From Spirosoma validum (GTDB lineage Bacteria > Bacteroidota > Bacteroidia > Cytophagales > Spirosomataceae): a stretch of 64,000 bases of DNA. The position numbers and the translations under genes were made by a program. The stretch lies in contig NZ_JACXAA010000002.1 in NCBI RefSeq assembly GCF_014699035.1, forward strand, positions 558,001 to 622,000, in the 5' to 3' direction. Positions 55,408-63,921 of the stretch are shown piece by piece. Position 1 is the first letter of the stretch. Each line of letters begins with the position of its first letter. The notes under the pieces were generated by a model, which searched no databases, was not told the DNA's origin, and saw nothing but the letters and a program-made list of their open reading frames with translations.

Positions 55408-56877
55408 ATGAATGCTCGTCACCTTTTCGTTTTCAGTTTACTCCTCCTCGGTTTGTTTTATGCACAGGTAGCGGTTGGGCAAACCTCCTGGTCGACGTTG
55501 CTACCCACCATTGGCACCTTCTCCTCGCCCCGCGTAACCGATCTGAACCGCGACGGGGTTCAGGACATTATACTGGGGGCTGGGCGACTTGAATTTCAGC
55601 GCTGCGACTCGGCCATTATCGCATTAGATGGTAAAACGGGTAAATTGCTTTGGAATCGGTCTGCGAATGATCAGATTTTTGGGTCAGCGGCTTTGAAAGA
55701 CATCAACGCAGACCAGATTGACGATGTGTTCATTAACGGACGGTCTTCCGAACTACAGGCGATTGATGGTGCTACCGGGCGCGTCATCTGGAAATTTGAT
55801 ACGCTAAATTACCCAGGCAAGTCATGGTTTAATTTTTACAACCCGCAGTTTATTCACGATGTCGATCACGACGGTATCGACGATCTGCTACTAGCCAATG
55901 GGGGCGATATTATCGTACCGCCACACAATCCGAACCGGCGGGCAGGGCGGCTGGTTGTCATAAGTACCAGAACTGGTAAACTGCTGGCCAGCGCGACCAT
56001 GCCCGACGGAAAGGAGATTTATATGTCGGTGGTAGTCAATAAAGACTCGCTTCATCCTGAGCGATCGCCGATTCTCTTCGGCACGGGGGGCGAAACCATC
56101 GGCGGTAATTTGTTTGTGGGCACGATTGGCATGTTGCTGCAAGGCGATTTGTCGAGTGCCGAACAACTGGCCTCTTGCGCTACCAAAGGCTTCATAGCTC
56201 CGCCCGCCTGGGCCGACCTAACCAACGACGGGATAAAAGACATAGTCGTCAACAGTGTGGATGGGCGGGTCATGGCTTTTGACGGCAAGACGCACCGTTC
56301 GCTTTGGTCTACTCAACTGCTGTATACCGAAGCCTATTCGTCCATGGCCATTGGTTATTTCAATAGGGATCCCGTTCCGGATGTGTTCGTGTCGTTTGCG
56401 CAGGGAACCTGGCCCGACCTGACCTGGACGAAACAGGCTATGGTCAATGGCATAAATGGACAGATCGAGTTCTCAGATTCCCTGGGCTTTTATCAGACCA
56501 GTAGTCCCGTGGTGGCTGATGTAACGGAAGATGGCGTTGATGAGGTAATTCTTAGCGTTGATTATCAGTTGATTGACTCGCTGGGATTCAAGTCGTTTTC
56601 TAATACTCTGATGGTTATTCAGTTTGATAAGCATATGGTTGTACCACTGCTGGAAGGGTTACCTGGGCATAACGTATCATCGACACCTTGGGTGGGCGAT
56701 TTAGATAAGGATGGCTTCCTGGATATTGTCTTCTGTAACGGAACGAACCCACGCAAAACCTACACCTTCGACGGGATGCGCGTTAATAAAATCGGCACAA
56801 CCATTCCCCTATCCAGGCGGCATCAGTGGGGGGCTTACATGGGCAGTCATTACGATGGTGTGTTCAGAAGCCCGTGA
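55408..56877 (+). CDS. Secreted FG-GAP/PQQ-like beta-propeller protein
   Basis: 489 residues from the ATG at 55408; the open frame reaches back to 55240 into susD, but the ATG starts a clear signal peptide (about 1-24, ending VAVGQ). Blades alternate FG-GAP calcium loops (VTDLNRDGVQDIILGAG, WADLTNDGIKDIVV, VGDLDKDGFLDIVF) with PQQ-like strands (IALDGKTGKLLWN, IDGATGRVIWKFD, AFDGKTHRSLWST), so it is a mixed propeller. No catalytic residue is evident; it may bind a ligand or partner at the surface. It sits between susD C and the giant VCBS gene of module C, in the place where modules A and B have nothing (A) or the cytochrome (B). The function is unknown. Confidence 0.85.
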   Translation: MNARHLFVFSLLLLGLFYAQVAVGQTSWSTLLPTIGTFSSPRVTDLNRDGVQDIILGAGRLEFQRCDSAIIALDGKTGKLLWNRSANDQIFGSAALKDINADQIDDVFINGRSSELQAIDGATGRVIWKFDTLNYPGKSWFNFYNPQFIHDVDHDGIDDLLLANGGDIIVPPHNPNRRAGRLVVISTRTGKLLASATMPDGKEIYMSVVVNKDSLHPERSPILFGTGGETIGGNLFVGTIGMLLQGDLSSAEQLASCATKGFIAPPAWADLTNDGIKDIVVNSVDGRVMAFDGKTHRSLWSTQLLYTEAYSSMAIGYFNRDPVPDVFVSFAQGTWPDLTWTKQAMVNGINGQIEFSDSLGFYQTSSPVVADVTEDGVDEVILSVDYQLIDSLGFKSFSNTLMVIQFDKHMVVPLLEGLPGHNVSSTPWVGDLDKDGFLDIVFCNGTNPRKTYTFDGMRVNKIGTTIPLSRRHQWGAYMGSHYDGVFRSP

Positions 56878-56916
56878 AATTTGGTTTATCTTTGTTTAGC
56901 TGACTACTTGCTTTTT

Positions 56917-59900
56917 ATGGCTTTTTCTTATCTCCGCGTTACTTGTTCGCTTGCCTGGTTTGTCTTCCTGCTGGTGGGCTGCAAAAACAAATCCGCTGAC
57001 TCCCTCTTCACACAACTTTCGGCCGACGATACGCATGTCAACTTTGTCAACGCCATTCAGGAAACCGAAAAAGATAACGTACTGAACTACGAGTATTTCT
57101 ATAACGGTGGGGGCGTAGCGGCTGCAGATTTCAACAATGATGGCTTAATTGACCTGTATTTTACAGCCAATCAGGGCGAAGACAAACTCTACATTAACGA
57201 AGGAAAACTCGCCTTCAAGGACGTAACGAAAACGGCTGGAATTACCTGGCAGGGCGAGTGGAAAACCGGCGTAACGGTTGTTGACATCAATAATGATGGC
57301 TGGCAGGATATTTACCTATCGGTGTCAGCTAACGTAGACAAACCGGCGTTACGTCATCACAAGCTCTATATCAATAACAAAAACCTGACGTTCACCGACC
57401 GGGCGGCTGATTATGGTCTGGATTTGATCACTTACGCAACTCAGGCCGCTTTCTTTGATTATGATCAGGATGGTGATCTGGATGTTTATCTGCTCAATCA
57501 CAACGTAAAGGACTTTAAACGTTTCGACGCCGACGCCGTTCACGCCATGCGCGATTCACTGGCCGGGCATCGGCTTATGCGCAATGACGGGCCAAATAAG
57601 AAATTTATTGATGTTAGCGTTCAGGCGGGTATTAAAGGAAATCCCATTGGCTTTGGACTAGGCATCCATACTGCCGATCTGAACGGCGATGGCTGGACAG
57701 ATATTTACGTATCCAACGATTATCTGGAGGAAGATTACTTATACCTGAACAACAAGAACGGTACGTTTACTGACGTAGTGAAAAAGGCGACGGGGCATGT
57801 CAGTTATTTTTCAATGGGCAACGATGTTGGGGACATTAACAATGACTTACTGCCTGACATTGTTACGATGGATATGTTGCCCGAAGATAATAAGCGGCAG
57901 AAACTGTTGTTCGGGCCAGATAAGTATGAAGCGTATTTGTCCATGCTACGTAACGGATTCCATCCCGAAACGATGCGGAATATGCTGCAACTCAATAACG
58001 GTGTCGATCCGGCTGGGAACCCAATATTTAGTGAAATCGGGCAATTGGCAGGTGTATCGAGTACAGATTGGAGTTGGTCACCCTTACTGGCCGATTATGA
58101 CAATGATGGATTCAAAGATCTGTTTGTTACGAATGGTTATCTGCGCGATTATACGAACAACGATTTCGTGAAATATTACGCCGATCAGGGCCAGCAACAA
58201 AACAAGAGCGTGATGGAAACAATCAGCCACATGCCATCGACAAAAACGCCAAATTACATCTTTCGGAATGAGCACAATCTGACTTTTTCCAACAAACAAG
58301 TCGACTGGGGTTTCGATACACCAGTGGTCTCCAACGGGGCCGTTTACGCCGATCTGGATAACGACGGGGATTTGGAACTTGTAACGAATAACATCAACGA
58401 AAAAGCGTTTGTGTATCAGAATCTTGCCGTTGAGAAAGCTGAAAACAACTTCATTGATTTGATTCTGGACCCCAAAAAAACGGCCCAGTCCGTAACCGGG
58501 ACAAAGGTATTCATGTACAGCAGCGACCTAAAACAGTATCAGCAGTATACGCCAACGCACGGATTTCAGAGTAGTATGCTGGTGCCTATGCATTTTGGTT
58601 TGGGAAAACATCAAACAATTGACAGTCTGATTGTTGTGTGGCCAAACGGAAGTGTTCAGAAACTCAGCGGAATTAAATCAAATCAACGGTTAAACGTTAC
58701 GTATGCACCGACAGCTTCGGCAATAGCTCCCAAACCAGGCACTGCAACGTCGATGTTTACACAGACGAATACGTTGGATTTTACGCATACCCAACTCCCA
58801 CAAAATGACTTTGGCCGGCAACTGTTATTGCCGCATATGTATTCGTATGCAGGTCCGCATATGACGAAAGGGGATGTAAATAAAGATGGCTTAGATGATC
58901 TCTACATTGGTGGAGGAAAAGGCCAGGCTGGCGAATTATTTCTCCAGCAGAAAGGCGGCCGTTTTCTGAAAACAAATCAGGCTGCATTCAAACAGGATGC
59001 TCTATGTACGGATACCGACGCGGCTTTTCTGGATGCCGACGCCGACGGCGATCTGGATTTATACGTAACAAGTGGCGGCTATGAATACTTGCCAAACGAT
59101 CTATTGCTCCAGAATCGACTTTATCTGAACGATGGTAAAGGAAATTTTACGAAAGACGCGAATCGCCTGGATCTAAACGATTATGCAGGCAATGCTGTAA
59201 AAACACTTGATTTTGACAAAGACGGTGATCTGGACTTGTTTGTGTGTGGATCTGTTGTTCCGAACCAGTATCCCCGGTTTCAGCCGAGTCGATTATATCG
59301 TAATAATAAGGGGAAGTTCGTTCTCGTAAAAAGTGACGCCTTCAACGACTTAGGGCTGTTAACGGATGCCTGCATTGTCGATTTCAACAAAGATGGTTTC
59401 GATGATATTATAGCAGTAGGGGAGTGGACACCCGTTATTCGATTGCAAAACGAACATGGCGTTTTCAGGCGGATATACGATGAACTGGAGCAAACAACCG
59501 GTTTCTGGCAACGTATTGCCGCCGATGATTTTGATCAGGATGGAGATATGGATTTGATCGTTGGAAACTACGGCCTGAATTGTCACTTTAGAGCCTCTTC
59601 TGAATTACCTCTAACGATGCTAACCGACGATTTTGATGGGAATGGTACCATTGACCCAATTATTTGCTATTACATTCAGGGGAAAAATTATCCGGCTTAT
59701 AGTCGTGATGAGTTACTGGATCAGTTGGCACCCCTTCGCAAAACGTACACGTCTTATGCTGTTTATTCAGACGCCACGGCCGACGATGTACTGAAGCAAT
59801 TCAATGGAAAAACACCGCAGAAAGCGACGATTAATGATTTATCTACGCTTTATTTAGTGAATAACATCGGCCGCTTTGAGCGCCGGGATTTACCCATTCA

Positions 59901-60192
59901 GGCTCAGTTTGCTCCGGTATACGCTATACTTTCGCAGGATCTGAACGGCGACGGATTTAAGGATTTGGTGTTGGCAGGTAATCAGACTCGCGGGCGAGTC
60001 AGGACGGGAAATATCGACGCGAACTATGGACAGGTTTTTCTGAATAACCGGAAAGGAAATTTCACCTATGTACCTCAGCATCAATCGGGGCTATACCTGC
60101 GGGGCGATGTCAGGTCGCTGATGTTTATCAATAATCAACTAATTGCGGGCATCAACAGCCAGAAAGTGCAGGTTTACACTAAGACAAAGTAA
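56917..60192 (+). CDS. Giant FG-GAP/VCBS and ASPIC/UnbV repeat lipoprotein (CRTAC1-like), module C
   Basis: 1091 residues from the ATG at 56917 (TTG at 56881 rejected). Lipobox LLVGC with Cys near 22 and then KNKSADS, so it is a lipoprotein. Blades carry the usual calcium loops (AADFNNDGLIDLYF, TADLNGDGWTDIYV, FDYDQDGDLDVYL, LADYDNDGFKDLFV). An ASPIC/UnbV domain lies near 525-600 (VTGTKVFMYSSDLKQYQ, VVWPNGSVQKL), then a second blade set. Paralog of the module A and B giants. Here no haloperoxidase gene follows: 16 bases after the stop the convergent ftsE-like gene ends. This is the one module lacking its PAP2 partner. Confidence 0.93.
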   Translation: MAFSYLRVTCSLAWFVFLLVGCKNKSADSLFTQLSADDTHVNFVNAIQETEKDNVLNYEYFYNGGGVAAADFNNDGLIDLYFTANQGEDKLYINEGKLAFKDVTKTAGITWQGEWKTGVTVVDINNDGWQDIYLSVSANVDKPALRHHKLYINNKNLTFTDRAADYGLDLITYATQAAFFDYDQDGDLDVYLLNHNVKDFKRFDADAVHAMRDSLAGHRLMRNDGPNKKFIDVSVQAGIKGNPIGFGLGIHTADLNGDGWTDIYVSNDYLEEDYLYLNNKNGTFTDVVKKATGHVSYFSMGNDVGDINNDLLPDIVTMDMLPEDNKRQKLLFGPDKYEAYLSMLRNGFHPETMRNMLQLNNGVDPAGNPIFSEIGQLAGVSSTDWSWSPLLADYDNDGFKDLFVTNGYLRDYTNNDFVKYYADQGQQQNKSVMETISHMPSTKTPNYIFRNEHNLTFSNKQVDWGFDTPVVSNGAVYADLDNDGDLELVTNNINEKAFVYQNLAVEKAENNFIDLILDPKKTAQSVTGTKVFMYSSDLKQYQQYTPTHGFQSSMLVPMHFGLGKHQTIDSLIVVWPNGSVQKLSGIKSNQRLNVTYAPTASAIAPKPGTATSMFTQTNTLDFTHTQLPQNDFGRQLLLPHMYSYAGPHMTKGDVNKDGLDDLYIGGGKGQAGELFLQQKGGRFLKTNQAAFKQDALCTDTDAAFLDADADGDLDLYVTSGGYEYLPNDLLLQNRLYLNDGKGNFTKDANRLDLNDYAGNAVKTLDFDKDGDLDLFVCGSVVPNQYPRFQPSRLYRNNKGKFVLVKSDAFNDLGLLTDACIVDFNKDGFDDIIAVGEWTPVIRLQNEHGVFRRIYDELEQTTGFWQRIAADDFDQDGDMDLIVGNYGLNCHFRASSELPLTMLTDDFDGNGTIDPIICYYIQGKNYPAYSRDELLDQLAPLRKTYTSYAVYSDATADDVLKQFNGKTPQKATINDLSTLYLVNNIGRFERRDLPIQAQFAPVYAILSQDLNGDGFKDLVLAGNQTRGRVRTGNIDANYGQVFLNNRKGNFTYVPQHQSGLYLRGDVRSLMFINNQLIAGINSQKVQVYTKTK

Positions 60193-60207
60193 ACCAACAC
60201 GTAGTAA

Positions 60208-60888
60208 TTAACCCCTCAATTCGACTACCTGACCATCTTGGCAACGTAACACGCGACCTGGGTATTTGTGTATCAACTCGTAATTATGAGTAGCCATAAA
60301 AATGGCGGTGCCACCGGTATTGATCGCCTGAAAGACTTTCATGATCTGATCAGCCACGGCTGGGTCGAGGTTACCCGTTGGTTCGTCGGCGATAATTATT
60401 TGCGGGTGGTTAAGCAATGATCGGGCAATCACGACGCGCTGCTGCTCGCCACCTGACAACTGGTGGGGCATTTTTTGCTGGGCCGTATCCAAACCAACCT
60501 GAGTAAGTACTTCGGCAATACGTCGATCCATGTCTGCTTTATTCGTCCAGCCAGTGGCTTTCAAAACAAATTTCAGATTGTCTTCGACCGACCGATCAAA
60601 AAACAGTTGAAAATCCTGGAAGACAATCCCGATTTTTCGACGAAGCTGAGGAATATCCCGCGGGGTGAGGGCATTCAACGCATAACCAGCTACGTGTCCT
60701 TTCCCTGTCTGAAGCCACAGATCGGCGTATAACGTTTTGAGCATCGATGACTTACCACTGCCCGTACGGCCAATTACGTAGACGAAATCACCTTTGTTGA
60801 TTTGAAACGATACGTTGCCTAAGACCAACTTTTTGCCCTGATAAATGTCGGCGTGGTCGAGGCTAAGAACGGGTTCGGGGGGAAGCAT
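60208..60888 (-). CDS. ftsE: ABC transporter ATP-binding protein, FtsE-like
   Basis: 226 residues, the FtsE size. Walker [10 protein letters not shown] (near 40-47), Q-loop [16 protein letters not shown], signature LSGGEQQRV, Walker [13 protein letters not shown], and the H-loop in MATHNYE. In Bacteroidota such proteins are annotated as the cell-division ATPase FtsE, which with FtsX controls peptidoglycan hydrolases. No ftsX is adjacent, so the assignment rests on sequence only. The 3' 105 bases are duplicated at 48811-48915. It converges with module C; on the other side it is preceded by the transaldolase-like gene with 88 bases between them. Confidence 0.88.
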   Translation of the reverse strand: MLPPEPVLSLDHADIYQGKKLVLGNVSFQINKGDFVYVIGRTGSGKSSMLKTLYADLWLQTGKGHVAGYALNALTPRDIPQLRRKIGIVFQDFQLFFDRSVEDNLKFVLKATGWTNKADMDRRIAEVLTQVGLDTAQQKMPHQLSGGEQQRVVIARSLLNHPQIIIADEPTGNLDPAVADQIMKVFQAINTGGTAIFMATHNYELIHKYPGRVLRCQDGQVVELRG

Positions 60889-60915
60889 AAAAGTAGTCGT
60901 CAGTCAGCAGTTGTC

Positions 60916-60972
60916 AGTCGTCAGTCTCTTGCGTAAAAGTAACTTACGGCTATTGACTAACGACTGACGACT
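60916..60972. repeat. Inverted repeat between the ftsE-like and transaldolase-like genes
   Basis: AGTCGTCAGTC (60916-60926) pairs with GACTGACGACT (60962-60972) around a 35-nt spacer. The left side also contains tandem GTCAGT units (60899-60926), giving a simple-repeat look. It could be a hairpin in the minus-strand message. Confidence 0.5.
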
Positions 60973-60976
60973 TTAT

Positions 60977-61645
60977 TTACTTTTTCACCGGCAGATTTGC
61001 CTTTTCGTGATCGGCTAAAAATTTCGCCAGACCGCTATCGGTGAGTGGGTGATTCAGCAACGCCTTGATAACGCTCAAAGGAGCTGTCATTACATCTGCA
61101 CCAATTTCGGCACATTTAATAACGTGCATCGGGTGACGTACTGATGCGGCCAGAACTTCGGTTGTATACCCGTAATTCGTAAAAATCGTGACGATCTGTT
61201 CGATCAGTTCCATGCCATCAGTCGAAATATCATCTAACCGGCCAACAAAAGGCGACACAAACGAAGCGCCCGCTTTAGCGGCTAACAGTGCCTGACCTGC
61301 CGAAAAAATCAACGTGCAGTTCGTACGAATACCTTTTTCGGAAAAATACTTGATGGCTTTTACACCATCGCCGGTCATTGGGATCTTCACAACAATGTTC
61401 TCATCAAGTTCGGCCAGTTCATCGCCTTCCTTGATCATCTCCTCATATTTGATCGATATAACTTCCGCGCTGACATCACTTCCTACGATTTCGCAGATCT
61501 GCTTGTAGTGACGCATTACGTTGTCTTTTCCCGTAATACCTTCTTTAGCCATCAGCGAAGGATTGGTGGTAACACCGTCGAGAACACCCATTTCCTGGGC
61601 TTCACGAATGTCGGCCAGATTGGCCGTATCAATGAAAAATTTCAT
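60977..61645 (-). CDS. fsa: Fructose-6-phosphate aldolase / transaldolase-like protein
   Basis: 222 residues, typical of the short transaldolase (TalC/FSA) subfamily. The opening [13 protein letters not shown] and [17 protein letters not shown] are signature blocks, and the Schiff-base Lys lies in NIVVKIPMT (near 87). [14 protein letters not shown] and [11 protein letters not shown] are also conserved. Such proteins either transfer dihydroxyacetone units in the pentose phosphate pathway or cleave fructose-6-phosphate; which one is not clear from sequence. It is cytosolic and lies 52 bases after galK on the same strand, suggesting a sugar-metabolism operon with it. Confidence 0.93.
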   Translation of the reverse strand: MKFFIDTANLADIREAQEMGVLDGVTTNPSLMAKEGITGKDNVMRHYKQICEIVGSDVSAEVISIKYEEMIKEGDELAELDENIVVKIPMTGDGVKAIKYFSEKGIRTNCTLIFSAGQALLAAKAGASFVSPFVGRLDDISTDGMELIEQIVTIFTNYGYTTEVLAASVRHPMHVIKCAEIGADVMTAPLSVIKALLNHPLTDSGLAKFLADHEKANLPVKK

Positions 61646-61697
61646 GGTTAAAACTAAAGTTAATTAAGTGGTTTGTTCGATTGCCGGTACGTTGTGT

Positions 61698-62864
61698 TTA
61701 CACAGTTACTGACTCATCAACTACGTGCGTTCCATCCTGAATTTTGCAAACGTGAATGTACGTATCTTTCCCCGTTTGGGCTTTGTATTGTTTCATAATC
61801 TGCTCACTAAAAGCATCAAGCGACTCTTCGTGCACCAGGTTAATGGTACATCCACCGAAGCCTCCACCCATCATGCGTGCTCCGAGTACACCCGGTTGCT
61901 GGCGGGCAATATCGACGAGCGCATCTAATTCTGGGCAACTCACTTCGTACCAGTGACTAAGGCCTTCATGCGAGCCATACATCAATTGTCCGAAGGTAAC
62001 TATATCGTCTTCCTCTAGGGCCGCTACCCCATCGAGCAGTCGCTGATTTTCCTGTACTACGTAGGCACACCGTCGATAAATCAAGGGTTCTGTATTGCGC
62101 AAATGCTCGTCGAGCATGGCCATCGTCACATCGCGCAGACTTTTTATTTCCGGATAATATGTTTGCAGGAATCGTACCCCGGCTTCGCATTCAGCCCGGC
62201 GCGTGTTGTATTCCGACGTTACGAGGGAGTGTTTCACCCGCGAGTCGCACAGAACAATACTGATTCCGTCCATACGTAAAGGGGCGTATGTGTATTCGAG
62301 CGAACGACAGTCAAGTTTGATAACATGGTCGGCTTTGCCCATCATGCTGGCAAACATGTCCATGATACCAACTTTCGCGCCAACAAATTCATTCTCGGCT
62401 CGTTGCGACAATTTTAAAAGGGTTAGCCGGTCGAGGCCTAACCCGAAGAGTTCGTTAAGAGCAAACCCAATTCCATTTTCAAGTGCAGCCGACGAAGATA
62501 AACCTGCTCCCATGGGGATAGTGCCGCTAAAAACACAATTAAGACCGCCAACAGAGTGCCCTGCCAGTCGAAATTGAGCAATTACTCCCAATAGATAGTC
62601 GGCCCAGGTATGAGTGGGAGCTAAACTAGCCAGAGACCCCTGATATTTTTTGCCCAGATCATGAGCAATAAAATGAAGCTCATCGTCTGATCGAAGCCCA
62701 ACGGCTAAATAAATGGCTTTATCAATAGCAGCCGGAAGAACAAACCCTTCGTTGTAGTCGGTATGTTCACCAATTAGATTGACGCGGCCGGGGGAGCAAA
62801 TTAGCAGAGGGTCAGCGTGAAACGCATTTTGAAACGACGTGGCAAGTTGACTTAGCAGATTCAT
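61698..62864 (-). CDS. galK: Galactokinase
   Basis: 388 residues, the usual GHMP galactokinase length. The galactokinase signature PGRVNLIGEHTDYNEGFVLP (about 26-45), the ATP-loop GAGLSSSAALE (about 118-128), the catalytic Asp in VGIMDMFAS (near 172) and the C-terminal MMGGGFGGCTINLV block are all present. It phosphorylates alpha-galactose to galactose-1-phosphate in the cytosol. An aldose 1-epimerase at 13189 would supply the alpha anomer. No galT or galE is near. Upstream a perfect -7 box TAGTTTTG lies on the minus strand at 62921-62928. Confidence 0.96.
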   Translation of the reverse strand: MNLLSQLATSFQNAFHADPLLICSPGRVNLIGEHTDYNEGFVLPAAIDKAIYLAVGLRSDDELHFIAHDLGKKYQGSLASLAPTHTWADYLLGVIAQFRLAGHSVGGLNCVFSGTIPMGAGLSSSAALENGIGFALNELFGLGLDRLTLLKLSQRAENEFVGAKVGIMDMFASMMGKADHVIKLDCRSLEYTYAPLRMDGISIVLCDSRVKHSLVTSEYNTRRAECEAGVRFLQTYYPEIKSLRDVTMAMLDEHLRNTEPLIYRRCAYVVQENQRLLDGVAALEEDDIVTFGQLMYGSHEGLSHWYEVSCPELDALVDIARQQPGVLGARMMGGGFGGCTINLVHEESLDAFSEQIMKQYKAQTGKDTYIHVCKIQDGTHVVDESVTV

Positions 62865-62920
62865 GTTGGGTTTAGAAATTTAGCGATTCGATGCTATTAC
62901 TACATAAACACCTCGCTAAA

Positions 62921-62928
62921 CAAAACTA
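62921..62928 (-). promoter_or_regulatory. Possible -7 promoter element of galK
   Basis: Minus-strand TAGTTTTG fits TAnnTTTG exactly and lies 57 bases before the galK ATG. The -33 element is weak (TTTC about 15 bases upstream). Confidence 0.35.
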
Positions 62929-63130
62929 ACCGTCGTCTTGATAGAAACTGGAGTAGACGGAAATAAAAAATGGCAAACCAATGTCTCACCGCTACGACCA
63001 CCTACCCTTGCTTCGGTCAAGACCTGGGGGATTCAGCAGGAGCTGGTAGCACCGATTTGCCGATGCAAAGTTACGCAATTGTTCATCAAACGACCAAATT
63101 TCACCCGTACCTTTGTCTAAAATCAATTTT

Positions 63131-63187
63131 GAATGAGTGAATAGGTTAATAAAGATTTGTGCCAATTATTAACCTATTCACTCATTC
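63131..63187. repeat. Perfect 22-bp inverted repeat before the TPR lipoprotein gene
   Basis: Arms 63131-63152 and 63166-63187 are perfectly complementary (core GAATGAGTGAATAGG) around a 13-nt loop. The right arm ends 14 bases before the ATG at 63202. It would form a very stable hairpin in the leader if transcribed. No U-tract follows, so it is not a standard terminator. Confidence 0.85.
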
Positions 63188-63201
63188 TAGCAATAAGGCC
63201 C

Positions 63202-63921
63202 ATGAAGCGCTCATCTTATATTATTTGTTATGCCTTACTCTGTTTGTTGGCCTGTAGTTCATCGGATAAGTACGTTGAGCAGGGACGGGCGTATTTAAAA
63301 GAAGGAAAATTTCGGGAAGCTATTCAATCCCTGAATCAGGCCGTTGAAGCTGATGAAGCAAATTCGGAAGCGTTTAACTCGCGGGGCGTAGCGTATTTTG
63401 AACTGAAAGAATATGCCAATGCGACTCTCGACTACGACCAGGCAATCAAACTCAAGCCGGATTTCTATCGATCCTATTACAATCGAGGGTTATTGAAAGC
63501 AGCGCAAAATGATCTAACAGGGGCTGTGAAAGATTACTCAGAAGCGATCCGACTGATGCCGGATACAGGTCGTATTGTCAGCGCTGAAATTTTCCTGAAT
63601 CGTGGACAACTGTTTGCTTTACAGGGACAGATTCAACCCGCTTTGACTGATTTTTCGCAAGCTATTACGTTAGATCCGAAAAATTTCCTGGCTTTATACA
63701 ACCGGGGTAATCTGCGTTTTCAACAGAAGGACCTCGCCGGGGCAATTGCCGATTTTCAGCAGTCGGTAAATGCAGATCCGAAATTCGGGAAAGCGTTCTA
63801 CGGATTAGGGATTGCACAAATAGTTCATAATGAACGAGAAACGGGTTGCCTGAATCTAAAACAAGCTCAACAGCTAGGCTATGCTGACGCCACCAACGCC
63901 GTGACGGAATATTGCCATTGA
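63202..63921 (+). CDS. TPR-repeat lipoprotein
   Basis: 239 residues from the ATG at 63202; a TTG at 63157 would lie in the inverted repeat. Lipobox CLLAC (Cys near 18) then SSSDKYVEQGRAYLKEG. At least five TPR-like 34-residue units follow (AYLKEGKFREAIQSLNQAVEADEANSE, VAYFELKEYANATLDYDQAIKLKPD, LLKAAQNDLTGAVKDYSEAIRLMPD and so on), ending with a Cys-containing helix and EYCH. TPRs mediate protein contacts. It is probably anchored in the outer or inner membrane facing the periplasm. No operon partner is seen in the window. Confidence 0.9.
   Translation: MKRSSYIICYALLCLLACSSSDKYVEQGRAYLKEGKFREAIQSLNQAVEADEANSEAFNSRGVAYFELKEYANATLDYDQAIKLKPDFYRSYYNRGLLKAAQNDLTGAVKDYSEAIRLMPDTGRIVSAEIFLNRGQLFALQGQIQPALTDFSQAITLDPKNFLALYNRGNLRFQQKDLAGAIADFQQSVNADPKFGKAFYGLGIAQIVHNERETGCLNLKQAQQLGYADATNAVTEYCH

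Larger units (their letters stand above)
62865..63201. other. Divergent intergenic region between galK and the TPR gene, 337 bases
   Basis: Contains the putative galK -7 box (62921-62928) and the 22-bp inverted repeat (63131-63187). A 60-codon plus-strand frame at 62938 has no family character and is not called. Confidence 0.5.

Noticed and set aside
27656-60192. A classical polysaccharide utilisation locus
   Set aside because: Only one glycoside hydrolase is present and no SusE/F, sulfatase or hybrid two-component regulator lies inside, so the standard PUL label does not explain modules A and B.
32468-60192. Type IX secretion C-terminal signal on the giant propeller proteins
   Set aside because: The C-termini (YSAQKP, GFER, YTKTK) lack the usual conserved T9SS tail blocks; export to the surface is by another or unknown route.
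48770-60207. Transposon or prophage carrying module C
   Set aside because: No transposase, integrase, terminal inverted repeat or phage gene was found between the ftsE copies.
62938-63120. 60-codon plus-strand frame upstream of the TPR gene
   Set aside because: No signal, domain or ribosome-site support and it covers the galK promoter region.
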